From NCBI GenBank assembly GCA_035458525.1, contig DATHZQ010000128.1, positions 1 to 23,404 of the forward strand: a stretch of 23,404 nt of DNA, written 5' to 3'. The translations under genes and the position numbers were made by a program. A model generated the notes under the pieces. It was not told the origin of the DNA. It ran no database searches and was given only the letters and a program-made list of their open reading frames with translations. Source of the DNA: DATHZQ01 sp035458525. Its GTDB lineage: Bacteria > Actinomycetota > Acidimicrobiia > Spongiisociales > UBA5794. Of this stretch, positions 8,401-15,833 are shown piece by piece. The stretch's first letter is position 1, and each line of letters starts with the position of its first letter.

Positions 8401-9243
8401 TCAGCGTGACCGCCGGGGCGATCCGGCGACGTCGACCAGCCTGCGCCGATCGGGGATCCGGTGCGGTCTCCGCCACGTCAACCGACCGTCGCACCTCATA
8501 TCGAGGTCGAGGGTCAGCGTATCGAAGGCATCTATCGCATCGCTGAGGCTTCGTCGCTCCGCCGCCGCTACGAATACCCCGGCGAGGTGCACGGGAGACC
8601 AACGCCAGGCGATGAGGCGAGCGAGCGCCGCCGCGTCCTCGTCGCGATCGGCAACCCGGCGCTCCCGGTCCTCCCCTTCGACCTCGCTGAGTGCGTCTGC
8701 GAACCCCCACGCGACATCCCGTGCGGTGCGGAGCGCGAGCCGCATGATGGACTCGTCCCAGCCGAGCCCGAGCCGGTCGAGCCAAGCCATGCGAGGCGAG
8801 ACCTCGCTGAGCCCGCTTTGGAGGCGATCGACCATTTGGAAGAGAATCTCGTTCACCTTCAGGTAGTCGCCATAGACCACCGGCAGGCGTCCCGGCGGTG
8901 CTGCCTCCACTGTCGCAATGCCGAGGTCGAGGTTGATGTGGGCGTTCATTCCCACCCACAGATGCTGGATGATCATCCGGCGGCGCCGGGACGCTCCGTA
9001 GTCGAACGCAAGCTGCCAACTTCGAGTGCACGTGCCCCCGCGGCGATAGGTGCGATAGGCATCCAGATAACGATCGGCGAACCGAACCGCAAACGCCTCC
9101 AACGAAGCATCGTCTGCGAAGAGCCCGCCCTCTCGCACCGCCTGCCGCACCTGGGACGAGACTGCCCGGTACATCGCGGCGAACAACCCGGCGCAATCCT
9201 GATTGCGGCGGCACGCCACAACAATGTCGCCGAGCTGATCCAC
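8401..9243 (-). CDS. DUF5995 family protein
   Basis: The protein has 280 residues from a GTG at 9243 and matches the DUF5995 pattern: CAGLFAAMYRAVSSQV near the N-terminus, FAVRFADRYLDAY (51-63), the signature QHLWVGMNAHINLDLGIA (93-110), and a C-terminal helical region with ARDVAWGFADAL. The His residues in QHL...NAHI suggest a metal-binding helical bundle, but the family's activity is unknown. The start is uncertain: the frame stays open upstream to about 9324, and the extra residues (SLDDVVDQLGDIV) look like the family's first helix. No ATG, GTG or TTG occurs in that extension, so the true N-terminus may use a rare start such as CTG at 9273 or may be damaged. The gene converges with the 491-residue protein gene, 100 bp apart, and lies downstream of the AI-2E-family gene on the same strand. 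Confidence 0.75.
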   Translation of the reverse strand: MDQLGDIVVACRRNQDCAGLFAAMYRAVSSQVRQAVREGGLFADDASLEAFAVRFADRYLDAYRTYRRGGTCTRSWQLAFDYGASRRRRMIIQHLWVGMNAHINLDLGIATVEAAPPGRLPVVYGDYLKVNEILFQMVDRLQSGLSEVSPRMAWLDRLGLGWDESIMRLALRTARDVAWGFADALSEVEGEDRERRVADRDEDAAALARLIAWRWSPVHLAGVFVAAAERRSLSDAIDAFDTLTLDLDMRCDGRLTWRRPHRIPDRRRLVDVAGSPRRSR

Positions 9244-9394
9244 TACGTCATCGAGACTCCGTGTCCCCGCCAGAAAGGCCCCAAGTCCGGACTTCGATGA
9301 GGATACGGCAACCGCTCCGCCGGATCATCATCAGCACGCCCCGGGCCGGCGGCACCGACGAGCTGTCCGTCGATTGCCAAGAGCGCTTCAGGGG

Positions 9395-10660
9395 TCAGAC
9401 GTCGCCGACCATCACGGCTTCGGCCGCCGGTGGTTCCTCGACTTCCGATGGCAGAGTCGGACGATCCGGGAACGGGTCGCGGTCGATCAACTTGGCGTAC
9501 AGGTAGGCGAGGATGTCTCTCAGTGTTGCGATGACCGGCACAGCGAGCAGCGAGCCGAGCAGGCCACCGACGGCGAAGCCTGCGATCAAGCCGAGCATGA
9601 TCACCGCTGGGGGCAGCCGCACCGCCGTGCCCATCACCCGGGGGGCGACCAAGTTTGCTTGGAGCTGGACGACGACCAGGTAGATGACGACGACCAGCAC
9701 GGCGAACGCCACGTTCGACATCTCGAATCGTGTGGTGCCGTTGACCAACGCGGCGAGCACCCCCGGGATCGCAGCCAGGATCGGACCGAACGTGGGAATC
9801 ATGTTCAGGATTGCCATCACGACACCCATGACGAAGGCTCCGGGCATGCCGACGATCCACAGGACAACCCAGACCATGACTCCCGTGATTGCCGAGTTGA
9901 CGAGCTGACCGTACAGGTAACCCTTCCAGACCCGAGTGAGCTTCTTCGACATCAGCAGGGAATCGCCCTCATACCCCGGCGGGACGGACCGGAAGACAGC
10001 AGCGTGATACTTGGCGGAGTCGGCGTTGAGGTACATGGCCACGATCAGCGTGACGAGTCCGGACATGACAATCGCAACGACGACCCCGGCCGCAGCCTGC
10101 AAGGTCGCAAAGGCGCCACCGAGAACAGCGACGACCTGATCGGTCGTCACGGTGATTCCCGACGATTCCTGGAGCTCTTCGGCATCGAGGTTCTCGTTGA
10201 GCGAGTCAACCAGTTCGCTGAGATCGAAATCCATGCCGAGGAAAGTCACGCGGCGGAACTCCTCAGCGCTGTCTTTCGCCCAATCTGCGACGGCAATGAC
10301 GGTGCCCACCGGATCGAGCTGTCGGATGGACTCGATGATCGCCCCCGCCATCAGCACGCCAAAGACGAGTGTGCCGGTGAGCACCAAGAGATATGCGACG
10401 AGGAGCGCCACACCTCTCGGCACCTTCAAGCGAACGTGGATCGAGCGGATCAGGGGAGCGATCAAGAAGGCCACGAAGCCGGCGAGAGCTGCCGTGGCGA
10501 ACACCGACCGGACCATGTAGCCGATGAGCACCATCGCCAGTCCAATTCCGGCAATCACTGTCAGCTTGGCGGCGTTGCTCCACGGCGGCGATGCTTCGGC
10601 CTCGGCCTCCAACACCTCTCGGGCGGTCGGCGATGACTCAGGTTCTCGAGTGGCAGCCAC
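9395..10660 (-). CDS. AI-2E/PerM-family transporter
   Basis: This is a polytopic inner-membrane protein of the AI-2E family transporter group (PF01594; YdiK, PerM and TqsA are relatives), which contains efflux and antiport proteins; the substrate here is unknown. From GTG 10660 it has 421 residues. Two helices lie near 30-75, one after the VPRGVALLVAYLLVLTGTLVFG block, and a soluble central region carries DLSELVDSLNENLD. The C-terminal helical bundle includes the diagnostic AILNMIPTFGPILAAIPGVLAAL and LVAPRVMG...LPPAVIMLGLIAG. The tail is Pro/Glu-rich. I prefer GTG 10660 because a TACACT box lies 8 bases upstream of it, as for a leaderless transcript. ATG 10690 and a longer frame up to 10813 are alternatives; their extra residues are Ser/Pro-rich and not family-like. 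Confidence 0.88.
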   Translation of the reverse strand: MAATREPESSPTAREVLEAEAEASPPWSNAAKLTVIAGIGLAMVLIGYMVRSVFATAALAGFVAFLIAPLIRSIHVRLKVPRGVALLVAYLLVLTGTLVFGVLMAGAIIESIRQLDPVGTVIAVADWAKDSAEEFRRVTFLGMDFDLSELVDSLNENLDAEELQESSGITVTTDQVVAVLGGAFATLQAAAGVVVAIVMSGLVTLIVAMYLNADSAKYHAAVFRSVPPGYEGDSLLMSKKLTRVWKGYLYGQLVNSAITGVMVWVVLWIVGMPGAFVMGVVMAILNMIPTFGPILAAIPGVLAALVNGTTRFEMSNVAFAVLVVVIYLVVVQLQANLVAPRVMGTAVRLPPAVIMLGLIAGFAVGGLLGSLLAVPVIATLRDILAYLYAKLIDRDPFPDRPTLPSEVEEPPAAEAVMVGDV

Positions 10661-10668
10661 GTTCGACG

Positions 10669-10674
10669 AGTGTA
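10669..10674 (-). promoter_or_regulatory. Candidate -10 box for a leaderless AI-2E-family transcript
   Basis: TACACT fits the actinobacterial TANNNT -10 pattern, and eight bases separate it from GTG 10660. No Shine-Dalgarno sequence precedes that GTG and no clear -35 is seen. If it is used, transcription would start on or next to the start codon. Confidence 0.35.
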
Positions 10675-11083
10675 AGAGCCAACCCCTCATCTTCCCCGGA
10701 TTGTCGAGGTCCGTGCACCCAACCGGGTCCCGGTTCGGCGCAGTCGGAGAAGACGACGGGGCTGCCGCGGTCTGGATCGCCACCGAAGACTGACCACCTG
10801 CAACAACGCACAACGCTATCGATCGAGGAACTGGTCCAGCATCGATCTTGGCGGATGGCCTCCTCCACCGTGATTCGCAGCGTCACTCGGATCGGCCGTT
10901 GCGACGGGTGCGGGCAGGGGCTGCATCTGGGTTTGATCTTGGTCGAGAGACTCGCCGGGCTCCTGAGCGACATCGTTGTCGCTGTTGCCCCCGCAGCCCG
11001 ACACTCGGAAACAGGTTGATACGCAACACATTCAGCCCATGGCGACCGTTGTGGCTCAGGGAGCCCGAGGTCGTTGAATCGAA
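10675..11083. other. Region without a confident gene; one small lipoprotein-like reading frame
   Basis: On the minus strand 10816-11031 can be read as 71 residues beginning MCCVSTCFRVSGCGGNSDND and continuing acidic, Gln/Pro-rich and then Gly/His-rich. The SGCGG resembles a lipobox-cysteine followed by a linker, but no hydrophobic signal segment precedes it in this or the neighbouring frames. It is either a decayed lipoprotein start or chance. The rest of the stretch holds nothing I can support. Confidence 0.3.
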
Positions 11084-11146
11084 CTACGGATCAGAAGGAT
11101 GGGGACTGCCGCTGAGCGGCAGGGTCGAATCCCTCCGGGCGTGCCA
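11084..11146 (+). pseudogene. tRNA-Arg(ACG)-like 3' half, probable attachment-site remnant
   Basis: CTACGGATCAGAAGG at 11084-11098 equals the anticodon loop (ACG) and 3' anticodon stem of actinobacterial tRNA-Arg. GGGTCGAATCCCTCCGGGCG, followed by TGCCA and ending at 11146, equals a T-arm, 3' acceptor strand and CCA, apart from one missing T in the T loop. Between them an extra CTGCCGC-TGA-GCGGCAG hairpin occupies the variable region. No matching 5' half (acceptor strand ACGCCCG or D-arm) is found upstream, so this is not a working tRNA. Tyrosine integrases commonly use exactly this part of a tRNA gene as attachment site, and an integrase remnant ends about 95 bases away. Confidence 0.55.
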
Positions 11147-11148
11147 CG

Positions 11149-11173
11149 AGACCCGTTGCAGTGCAACGGGTCT
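11149..11173. terminator. Perfect 12-bp inverted repeat after the tRNA-like sequence
   Basis: AGACCCGTTGCA and TGCAACGGGTCT are exact reverse complements separated by one G; folded as RNA the stem would have about 10 pairs and a small loop. It begins two bases after the tRNA-like CCA end and is followed by TTGG. This is where a tRNA terminator would stand, and the integrated element would be expected to carry it along. Its symmetry would work in either direction. Confidence 0.6.
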
Positions 11174-11240
11174 TGGCTCGTTTGCGGTAGCCGAGTCTTC
11201 CCCGTGGTGGGCCTACTGCAACCCGATCGCATCCAAATCG

Positions 11241-11475
11241 TCAATCTTCGGCGAACAGGAGTTCGGCCATCCGCCGCGCTGCTTCCTCCTGGAGGCCACG
11301 GGAGGGCGTGGCTGTAGGTGTCGAGAGTGATCGACACCGTGCTGTGCCGAGGCGTTCTGACACGACCTTGGGGTGCACGCAGCCTGGAGAGCGAGTGTTG
11401 CGCGTGTGTGGCGCAGGTCGTGGAATCGGATCACAGGCACGCCGGCTGCCTGCTGCAGGTGACCTGACCTCCTGA
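11241..11475 (-). pseudogene. Tyrosine recombinase (phage-type integrase), C-terminal fragment with several frameshifts
   Basis: Reading leftwards, the pieces are HLQQAAGVPVIRFHDLRHTRATLALQA (about 11475-11390), then in another frame GCVHPKVVSERLG, then STVSITLDTYSHALP, then GLQEEAARRMAELLFAED ending at TGA 11241-11243. These are the consecutive final blocks of a tyrosine recombinase: the catalytic HxxR of HDLRHT and the nucleophile Tyr of DTYSHA are both recognisable. Three frame changes, near 11385, 11350 and 11300, and the absence of everything upstream of about 11475 make it a dead fragment. It points toward the tRNA-like attachment sequence, the geometry seen in integrative elements of actinobacteria. 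Confidence 0.8.
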
Positions 11476-11556
11476 TTTCGGTCTGTCCGGTCCGAAGAAC
11501 GGGGTCCGGTCACAGGCGCTTGAACGTCTTTCCGAATCCGTCCAGATGCATATAGG

Positions 11557-12381
11557 TCACGTCCGGTTCAGCGAACCCCAGCTGACCTCGTAGAGCTGAA
11601 CCGGGTCGGGGAAGCCTTTGAGGGCGATCATGCCTCGCTCTGCGAAGTCGATATTCTTACCGACCGTGAGGTCCTTTACGGTGCCCGACGTGAGGATCTG
11701 GCCACCGGCGGCATGTGCGCAGATGCGAGCAGCGAGGTTGACCGATGCGCCATAGATGTCGTCACTTTCCTCGACCGGCTCGCCCACGGTGAGCCCGATC
11801 TTGATCTGTAAACCCTCGACGTCGACAGTGTGTCTCTGGATCTCGACGGCGGCATCGACGGCCCGGCTCACGGACGTGAAGCAGGCCAGGATCCCGTCAC
11901 CGGTGTGCTTCACCTCGCGGCCGGCCGACTCGTCGAGGCGGCCCCGAACGATCACGTTGTGCTCACGTACCAGCTCCATGGCTGCAGCGTCGCCGAGCCG
12001 AGTGCTGATGTCGGTCGAGCCCTCGATGTCGGTGAAGACGATCGCCCGCAACCCGGAATCGGGTTCGGAGGTGGCCGTCGTGATTGCCCGGTCATCGTCA
12101 TTGAGATAGAAATCGCCTATGAACTGGTTCAACCTGGGAATAGCGACCTCGATGATGTCGTGCGGCATGAGGCCGTGGGCGATCTTGTGACACGCCTTCA
12201 CCGATTCGGCATCGGGTGCCTCGACCAGACAAAAAGCCTTCTCGTCCGAATCGTTGAACCAGTAGGTGAGGAAGCGAACCCCGAACTCGTCCTGCACTTC
12301 TAGATCGCGGCGATGCGCTGCGGCAATGTCCTCGGGTGTTGCCTCCCCGAGACCAGGATGAACATCCATGAAGATCGACAT
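11557..12381 (-). CDS. DUF4242 domain fused to a class III adenylate/guanylate cyclase
   Basis: The product has 274 residues. Residues 1-95 form a DUF4242 domain (family of the nickel-binding SCO4226), with IFMDVHPGLGEATPEDIAAAH, FCLVEAPDAESV and H65/H69 as possible metal ligands. Residues 112-270 form a class III nucleotide cyclase domain: metal-binding Asp in FTDIEGST (D118) and in HTGDGI (D162), purine-selecting K158 and D208 (DIYG), and transition-state N215 and R219 in VNLAAR. All key residues are present, so an active adenylate cyclase is likely. There is no membrane helix, so it should be cytoplasmic. The fusion suggests metal or ligand sensing controlling cAMP, an inference. I chose ATG 12381 because a TACCAT box lies 7 bases upstream and the DUF4242 fold starts there. 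The frame is open to 12444 with an Arg-rich, non-family extension. Confidence 0.85.
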   Translation of the reverse strand: MSIFMDVHPGLGEATPEDIAAAHRRDLEVQDEFGVRFLTYWFNDSDEKAFCLVEAPDAESVKACHKIAHGLMPHDIIEVAIPRLNQFIGDFYLNDDDRAITTATSEPDSGLRAIVFTDIEGSTDISTRLGDAAAMELVREHNVIVRGRLDESAGREVKHTGDGILACFTSVSRAVDAAVEIQRHTVDVEGLQIKIGLTVGEPVEESDDIYGASVNLAARICAHAAGGQILTSGTVKDLTVGKNIDFAERGMIALKGFPDPVQLYEVSWGSLNRT

Positions 12382-12388
12382 CATCTCT

Positions 12389-12394
12389 ATGGTA
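12389..12394 (-). promoter_or_regulatory. Candidate -10 box for a leaderless cyclase transcript
   Basis: TACCAT fits TANNNT and ends 7 bases before the A of ATG 12381, the spacing expected if transcription starts at the start codon. No Shine-Dalgarno sequence is present. A -35 element is not evident. Confidence 0.4.
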
Positions 12395-12444
12395 GGCGAA
12401 GCAACAGGGAGCCACCGGCGGCAGAATCTTCGCAGCAACCCCAT

Positions 12445-13009
12445 GACGAAACGCGTTTGGGGACCTTTCTCCTCGGTGACGGCTCCCTCGCCGCAGGCCT
12501 GTTTCTAGGCCGCTCGGTCCGGTCCTTCGAGATAGACGTGGTGGCGAAGGCCATTGATACGGTTGGGGTCACCTGGTGGGGCGCCGCGTGCTGCCATGAG
12601 CCGATTGACATAGTCGGTCAATGGCAACACCCGAGCTCCGATTTGCCGAGGCATCGGATGGTGTCCGATTCGGTTACCAGCGGTTGGGGATTCCACGAGT
12701 AGTACAGAACAGGCATCATGTGCTGCGGGAAGATCGATGCATTAGAGCGTGACCGGCATCAACGCACCCCTACCACCGATCGGTATAGGACGGCAGGAGT
12801 GTTGGCGCTTCTCTGCTGCGCTTCATTCCGGATCCGTGCGGATGGCGCAAGCGGGGGAGACTGTCCCTGCTCGAAGGGTCTTGTTCGGGGTGAGCTCTGC
12901 TTTGTTTCCCCCGCCAAGCGAACAGCCCCCAGGAAGGCGATAGGGCCACATGGCGAGGCATCGCTGCCCGGTGGGGCGGTCGCCGATGGGCGAACAACGG
13001 CGCAATCAC
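12445..13009. other. Intergenic stretch with a possible decayed small gene on the minus strand
   Basis: No confident gene lies here. On the minus strand, a frame from ATG 12716 (MPVLYYSWNPQPLVTESDTIRCLG) can be joined by one frame change near 12635 to a second frame (ARVLPLTDYVNRLMAARG, then DPNRINGLRHHVYLEG) ending at TAG 12505. The composition is protein-like, but I do not recognise the family. The part 12720-13009 shows nothing beyond short symmetric stretches. Confidence 0.25.
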
Positions 13010-15607
13010 TCAACCCTGAACGACGAGCGACAGCTCGTTGCGACCCTGGATGCCGAGCTTGGCGTAGACGGAACCGAGATGATTGTCGACGGTACGAGTC
13101 GAGATGGAGAGTGCTTCTGCGATCGCTCGGCTGCTCATTCCTTGCGCCGCCAGTCGGGCGATTCCCTGCTCTCGGGGCGTGAGGAAGCTCTGCAATTGCC
13201 GCAAAGCCGGCGTGTCTGCACCAGGGGCGAACCCGGCGAGGTGCACTGCACGGGCCGTCGCCCGCGCCGATGCATGCTGCTCATGCTTCTTGGCGTGGAT
13301 GCTCGCAGCCTGCGCCGCCGCCTCAGCGGCAAGGAGCGCTGCACCCAAGTCTTGGAAAGACTTGCTCACTTCCAGGAGCCTCACCGCGTCGCGCTCGGCC
13401 AGGGCGCAGGCGTGCGCGGCCATCGAATCGATGAGGGCACTGTCGACCGCGGGAGCAATCTCGGCGAGCTGATCGGTGACGCGATCTCCGTGACCGAAGC
13501 GAACTGCATCGTGGAGGAGGAAGCAGCCCCACACGATGTGGGTGTGGTCGACGAGCCGGAAACCCGCTTCACGCGCCAGTGTCGCCGCGCCCTCGGAATC
13601 CCCACCTTGCGCCCTGAGCCAAGCTTCGATACTTCGAGTGAGTGCGCTCGTGCGAAACTCGCCGGGAAGGTACTCAGGACCGATGTGCCGGATGGTGGAC
13701 TCTGCCGATCGCAGTTTGCCGGCCTGGACTTCGGCGCGTGCCCGCCATGCCTGGCCCATGGGCATGATGCGCAGCGGATCGAAGGACGTCAGTTGTCCCA
13801 ATCCTGCGCAATAGGTCTGTGCGGCTTCAAGTGCGCGACCCTGGAATAGCTTGACCGAGGCAGAGCACAGCGTCCACAAGCCGACCCATCCGGGAACGCG
13901 ACGTTCCAGCGCATCGGCCAGCCGAGTCTCGCTGAAAGCTTGTGCGGTCTTCAAGCTCCCGGCCCAGAGACTCGTCTGGAACTCAGTGAAGTCGAGGAGC
14001 TCCCGCGCCATGGGGAGCTCAGCCGCAAGTTCCGGGACGATAGACTGCCCTAGTTGGACTATCTCTAACGCGTCGTCGAGCTTCCCAAGCATTACGTGGG
14101 CTTGGCTTGACACGATCGCTGCATCCAACAGTGCGCGCCGGCCAGCATCCGGTCGACTCAGTACGCCGGTACCAAACTCGGCTGCCTTCGTGTAGTCGCC
14201 CTCCAGGCCTGCATTGAGCGCCAGCTCGGCAGCGATAGCGTCCTTCCAATCGAGGGATTTGAGCTTCTCGAGCGCCTGCTCACCGATCTGTCTGGCATCC
14301 TCGGGCCGGCCGGCCAAGAGGCGTGCGTGACGCATCTGGATAAGCGCACCTTGTGCGATGTGGGCATCTTCGGTGGCGGTCGCGGTCACAGACGCCAGGA
14401 TGGAGTGGCCCTCCGCCACTCTTCCTAGACCGATGAGCGCTTCGGCGCGAAGGATCTTCGCCTCCTCACCGCCGCCCAAAGTGACTGCCGTAGTGGAGAA
14501 CCGCTCTGCCAGAGTGAAGTCACCTTTGGCGAGCGCAACCCGAGCGCCTTGGACGCATTGCCTGGGATCGTCGAGCCCGCCGGCTTCGAGCAACCAAGAC
14601 GGCGGAGCATCCTTGATTCCTGTGGGCTCGTTGTCATCCTTATCTAGAGCCGCAAAGAGCCTTCGGCTCAGACGGATACGGCGAGTTTCGGGCATCCTGC
14701 CGATGAGGAGCTCGCGAACCGCTTCTGAGGCCAGACTCGCTGTCGATGCGACGCAGATCGGGTCAATGAAGACGAATCCGGCCTTCTCCATCTCCTCGAT
14801 CGGGTCGAGACCCACGAGGTTCTCCAGCGTGGCCAAGTCCAGCTTGTGAGCGATCGCCAGCAGCTCGAGAACCTCGACTTCGTCGCCGGTGAGCGCAGAG
14901 AGGAATTCGGCGGCCATGACCGACGCCGTTGCGTGGTCGATGAGGCTCCCGGTCTGCTGCCAGACACCGTCGACCGATTCCAACGTCCCGTGCTGCCGGG
15001 CGTCATCGATGATATGGCGCGCCCAAGCGGGGTTGCCGCCGGAGAGCCTGATGAGCTCGGTCAGCGTGTACGGGTCGACCGGTCCATCCAGGAGGATCCG
15101 AATGTACTCGGCCATCTCCGTCTCGGTGATGGCGGACACGTCGAGCAAATAGATGCCGGGAGCGTCGATCAGTGCCGATATCGCTTCCGGCCTCGGCTTG
15201 CCGCGAGGTACTGAGAGGACGACGAAGACCTCCCCGGCCAGGGCCGATTGGCGCAGAAGCGCTGCGGACCACTCATCGAGCATGTGGGCGTCCTCAACGA
15301 TCGCAACTGCTCGCTCCGCACGGTTGCCGGTACCCAGCACTCGGTGGCTCGACCGAAGCACGTTCCGCGGTTCCTGCGTCAGATCGACGTCGGGCAAGAG
15401 ATGAGCCAGGGCACCAAAAGGCTCGCGTTGGGTAGCCCGCGCCCCAGCGAGCTCGTGAACCGTTTGGCCGCGTTCTCGCTCGGCTCGCGCCAGCTCATCA
15501 ACCAGATTCAGCCTGCCGACCGCGAGAGTGCTGCGGATGATGACGCCCCTTTGCTGTGGATCCCGAACCCGCTGCTCGAGGTCCTTTAACGCAAGCGCGA
15601 ATGGCAT
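13010..15607 (-). CDS. Large LuxR-family transcriptional regulator (LAL/MalT-like) with degenerate P-loop
   Basis: The protein has 865 residues. It has the layout of large ATP-binding LuxR regulators: an N-terminal STAND-ATPase-like region, a long helical repeat region (about 330-800, TPR-like), and a C-terminal LuxR helix-turn-helix (809-865; LTPREQGIARLAAQGMSS..., STRTVDNHLGSVYAKLGI). The Walker B segment is kept (VAIVEDAHMLDEWSA, 101-114). The Walker A position reads STLAVGRLNLV (26-36) and lacks the GK[ST], so ATP binding is probably lost or altered. ATG 15607 is chosen because GGGGGTGA lies 7 bases upstream and the ATPase-like fold begins there; the frame extends to 15721 with Pro/Ser-rich residues. 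It is divergent from the giant multicopper oxidase gene, 226 bp between starts, and may regulate it. Confidence 0.88.
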   Translation of the reverse strand: MPFALALKDLEQRVRDPQQRGVIIRSTLAVGRLNLVDELARAERERGQTVHELAGARATQREPFGALAHLLPDVDLTQEPRNVLRSSHRVLGTGNRAERAVAIVEDAHMLDEWSAALLRQSALAGEVFVVLSVPRGKPRPEAISALIDAPGIYLLDVSAITETEMAEYIRILLDGPVDPYTLTELIRLSGGNPAWARHIIDDARQHGTLESVDGVWQQTGSLIDHATASVMAAEFLSALTGDEVEVLELLAIAHKLDLATLENLVGLDPIEEMEKAGFVFIDPICVASTASLASEAVRELLIGRMPETRRIRLSRRLFAALDKDDNEPTGIKDAPPSWLLEAGGLDDPRQCVQGARVALAKGDFTLAERFSTTAVTLGGGEEAKILRAEALIGLGRVAEGHSILASVTATATEDAHIAQGALIQMRHARLLAGRPEDARQIGEQALEKLKSLDWKDAIAAELALNAGLEGDYTKAAEFGTGVLSRPDAGRRALLDAAIVSSQAHVMLGKLDDALEIVQLGQSIVPELAAELPMARELLDFTEFQTSLWAGSLKTAQAFSETRLADALERRVPGWVGLWTLCSASVKLFQGRALEAAQTYCAGLGQLTSFDPLRIMPMGQAWRARAEVQAGKLRSAESTIRHIGPEYLPGEFRTSALTRSIEAWLRAQGGDSEGAATLAREAGFRLVDHTHIVWGCFLLHDAVRFGHGDRVTDQLAEIAPAVDSALIDSMAAHACALAERDAVRLLEVSKSFQDLGAALLAAEAAAQAASIHAKKHEQHASARATARAVHLAGFAPGADTPALRQLQSFLTPREQGIARLAAQGMSSRAIAEALSISTRTVDNHLGSVYAKLGIQGRNELSLVVQG

Positions 15608-15833
15608 TGCCCGATCACCCCCGGCTGCCTGTACCAACTCCGTGCGGCCCAAGAACTGAGAATAGTCCGACGGGGGCCGCTGTGCGCAGCTCGGATGAGC
15701 TGGCTGAGTAGGTGGGTTCACAGGAAATGAGTAGATCGTTGCTCAAGACAATCGCTGCGACTTCAGCTATTCCTGAATGCAACTTCTCGGAAGCCAACAG
15801 AGAGAGGCCGAGGAATCGGCTGGAGGTTGTGAG
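15608..15833. promoter_or_regulatory. Divergent control region between the LuxR regulator and the oxidase gene
   Basis: These 226 bases separate the two divergent start codons and must hold both promoters unless the longer LuxR start (15721) is used, which would leave 112 bases. GGAGGT at 15822-15827 is a strong ribosome binding site for the oxidase ATG at 15834 (6-base gap). GGGGGTGA on the minus strand (about 15615-15622) serves ATG 15607. I could not identify a convincing -35/-10 pair or a clear LuxR operator. Confidence 0.5.

Noticed and set aside
8301..8410. A hydrophobic peptide (LTRALAIGLVALGPFAV) in a minus-strand frame beyond the DUF5995 stop
   Set aside because: It looks like a signal or membrane helix, but it has no start codon with a ribosome binding site and no following protein. 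I judged it chance, or at most a remnant.
9374..10636. A 420-codon plus-strand open frame rich in His, Asp and Arg
   Set aside because: It is the reverse complement of the AI-2E-family transporter gene; its odd composition comes from antisense reading of hydrophobic codons.
11041..11083. GGCTCAGG resembling a tRNA D-arm upstream of the tRNA-like sequence
   Set aside because: I tried to build a full tRNA (Arg, Ser or selenocysteine type) from it, but neither the acceptor nor the anticodon 5' strand pairs with the 3' half, so an intact tRNA was rejected.
12604..12622. Inverted repeat ATTGAC-7 bases-GTCAAT, operator-like
   Set aside because: Only 6-bp arms, not near a start codon of a confident gene, and inside a possible decayed reading frame; too weak to call.
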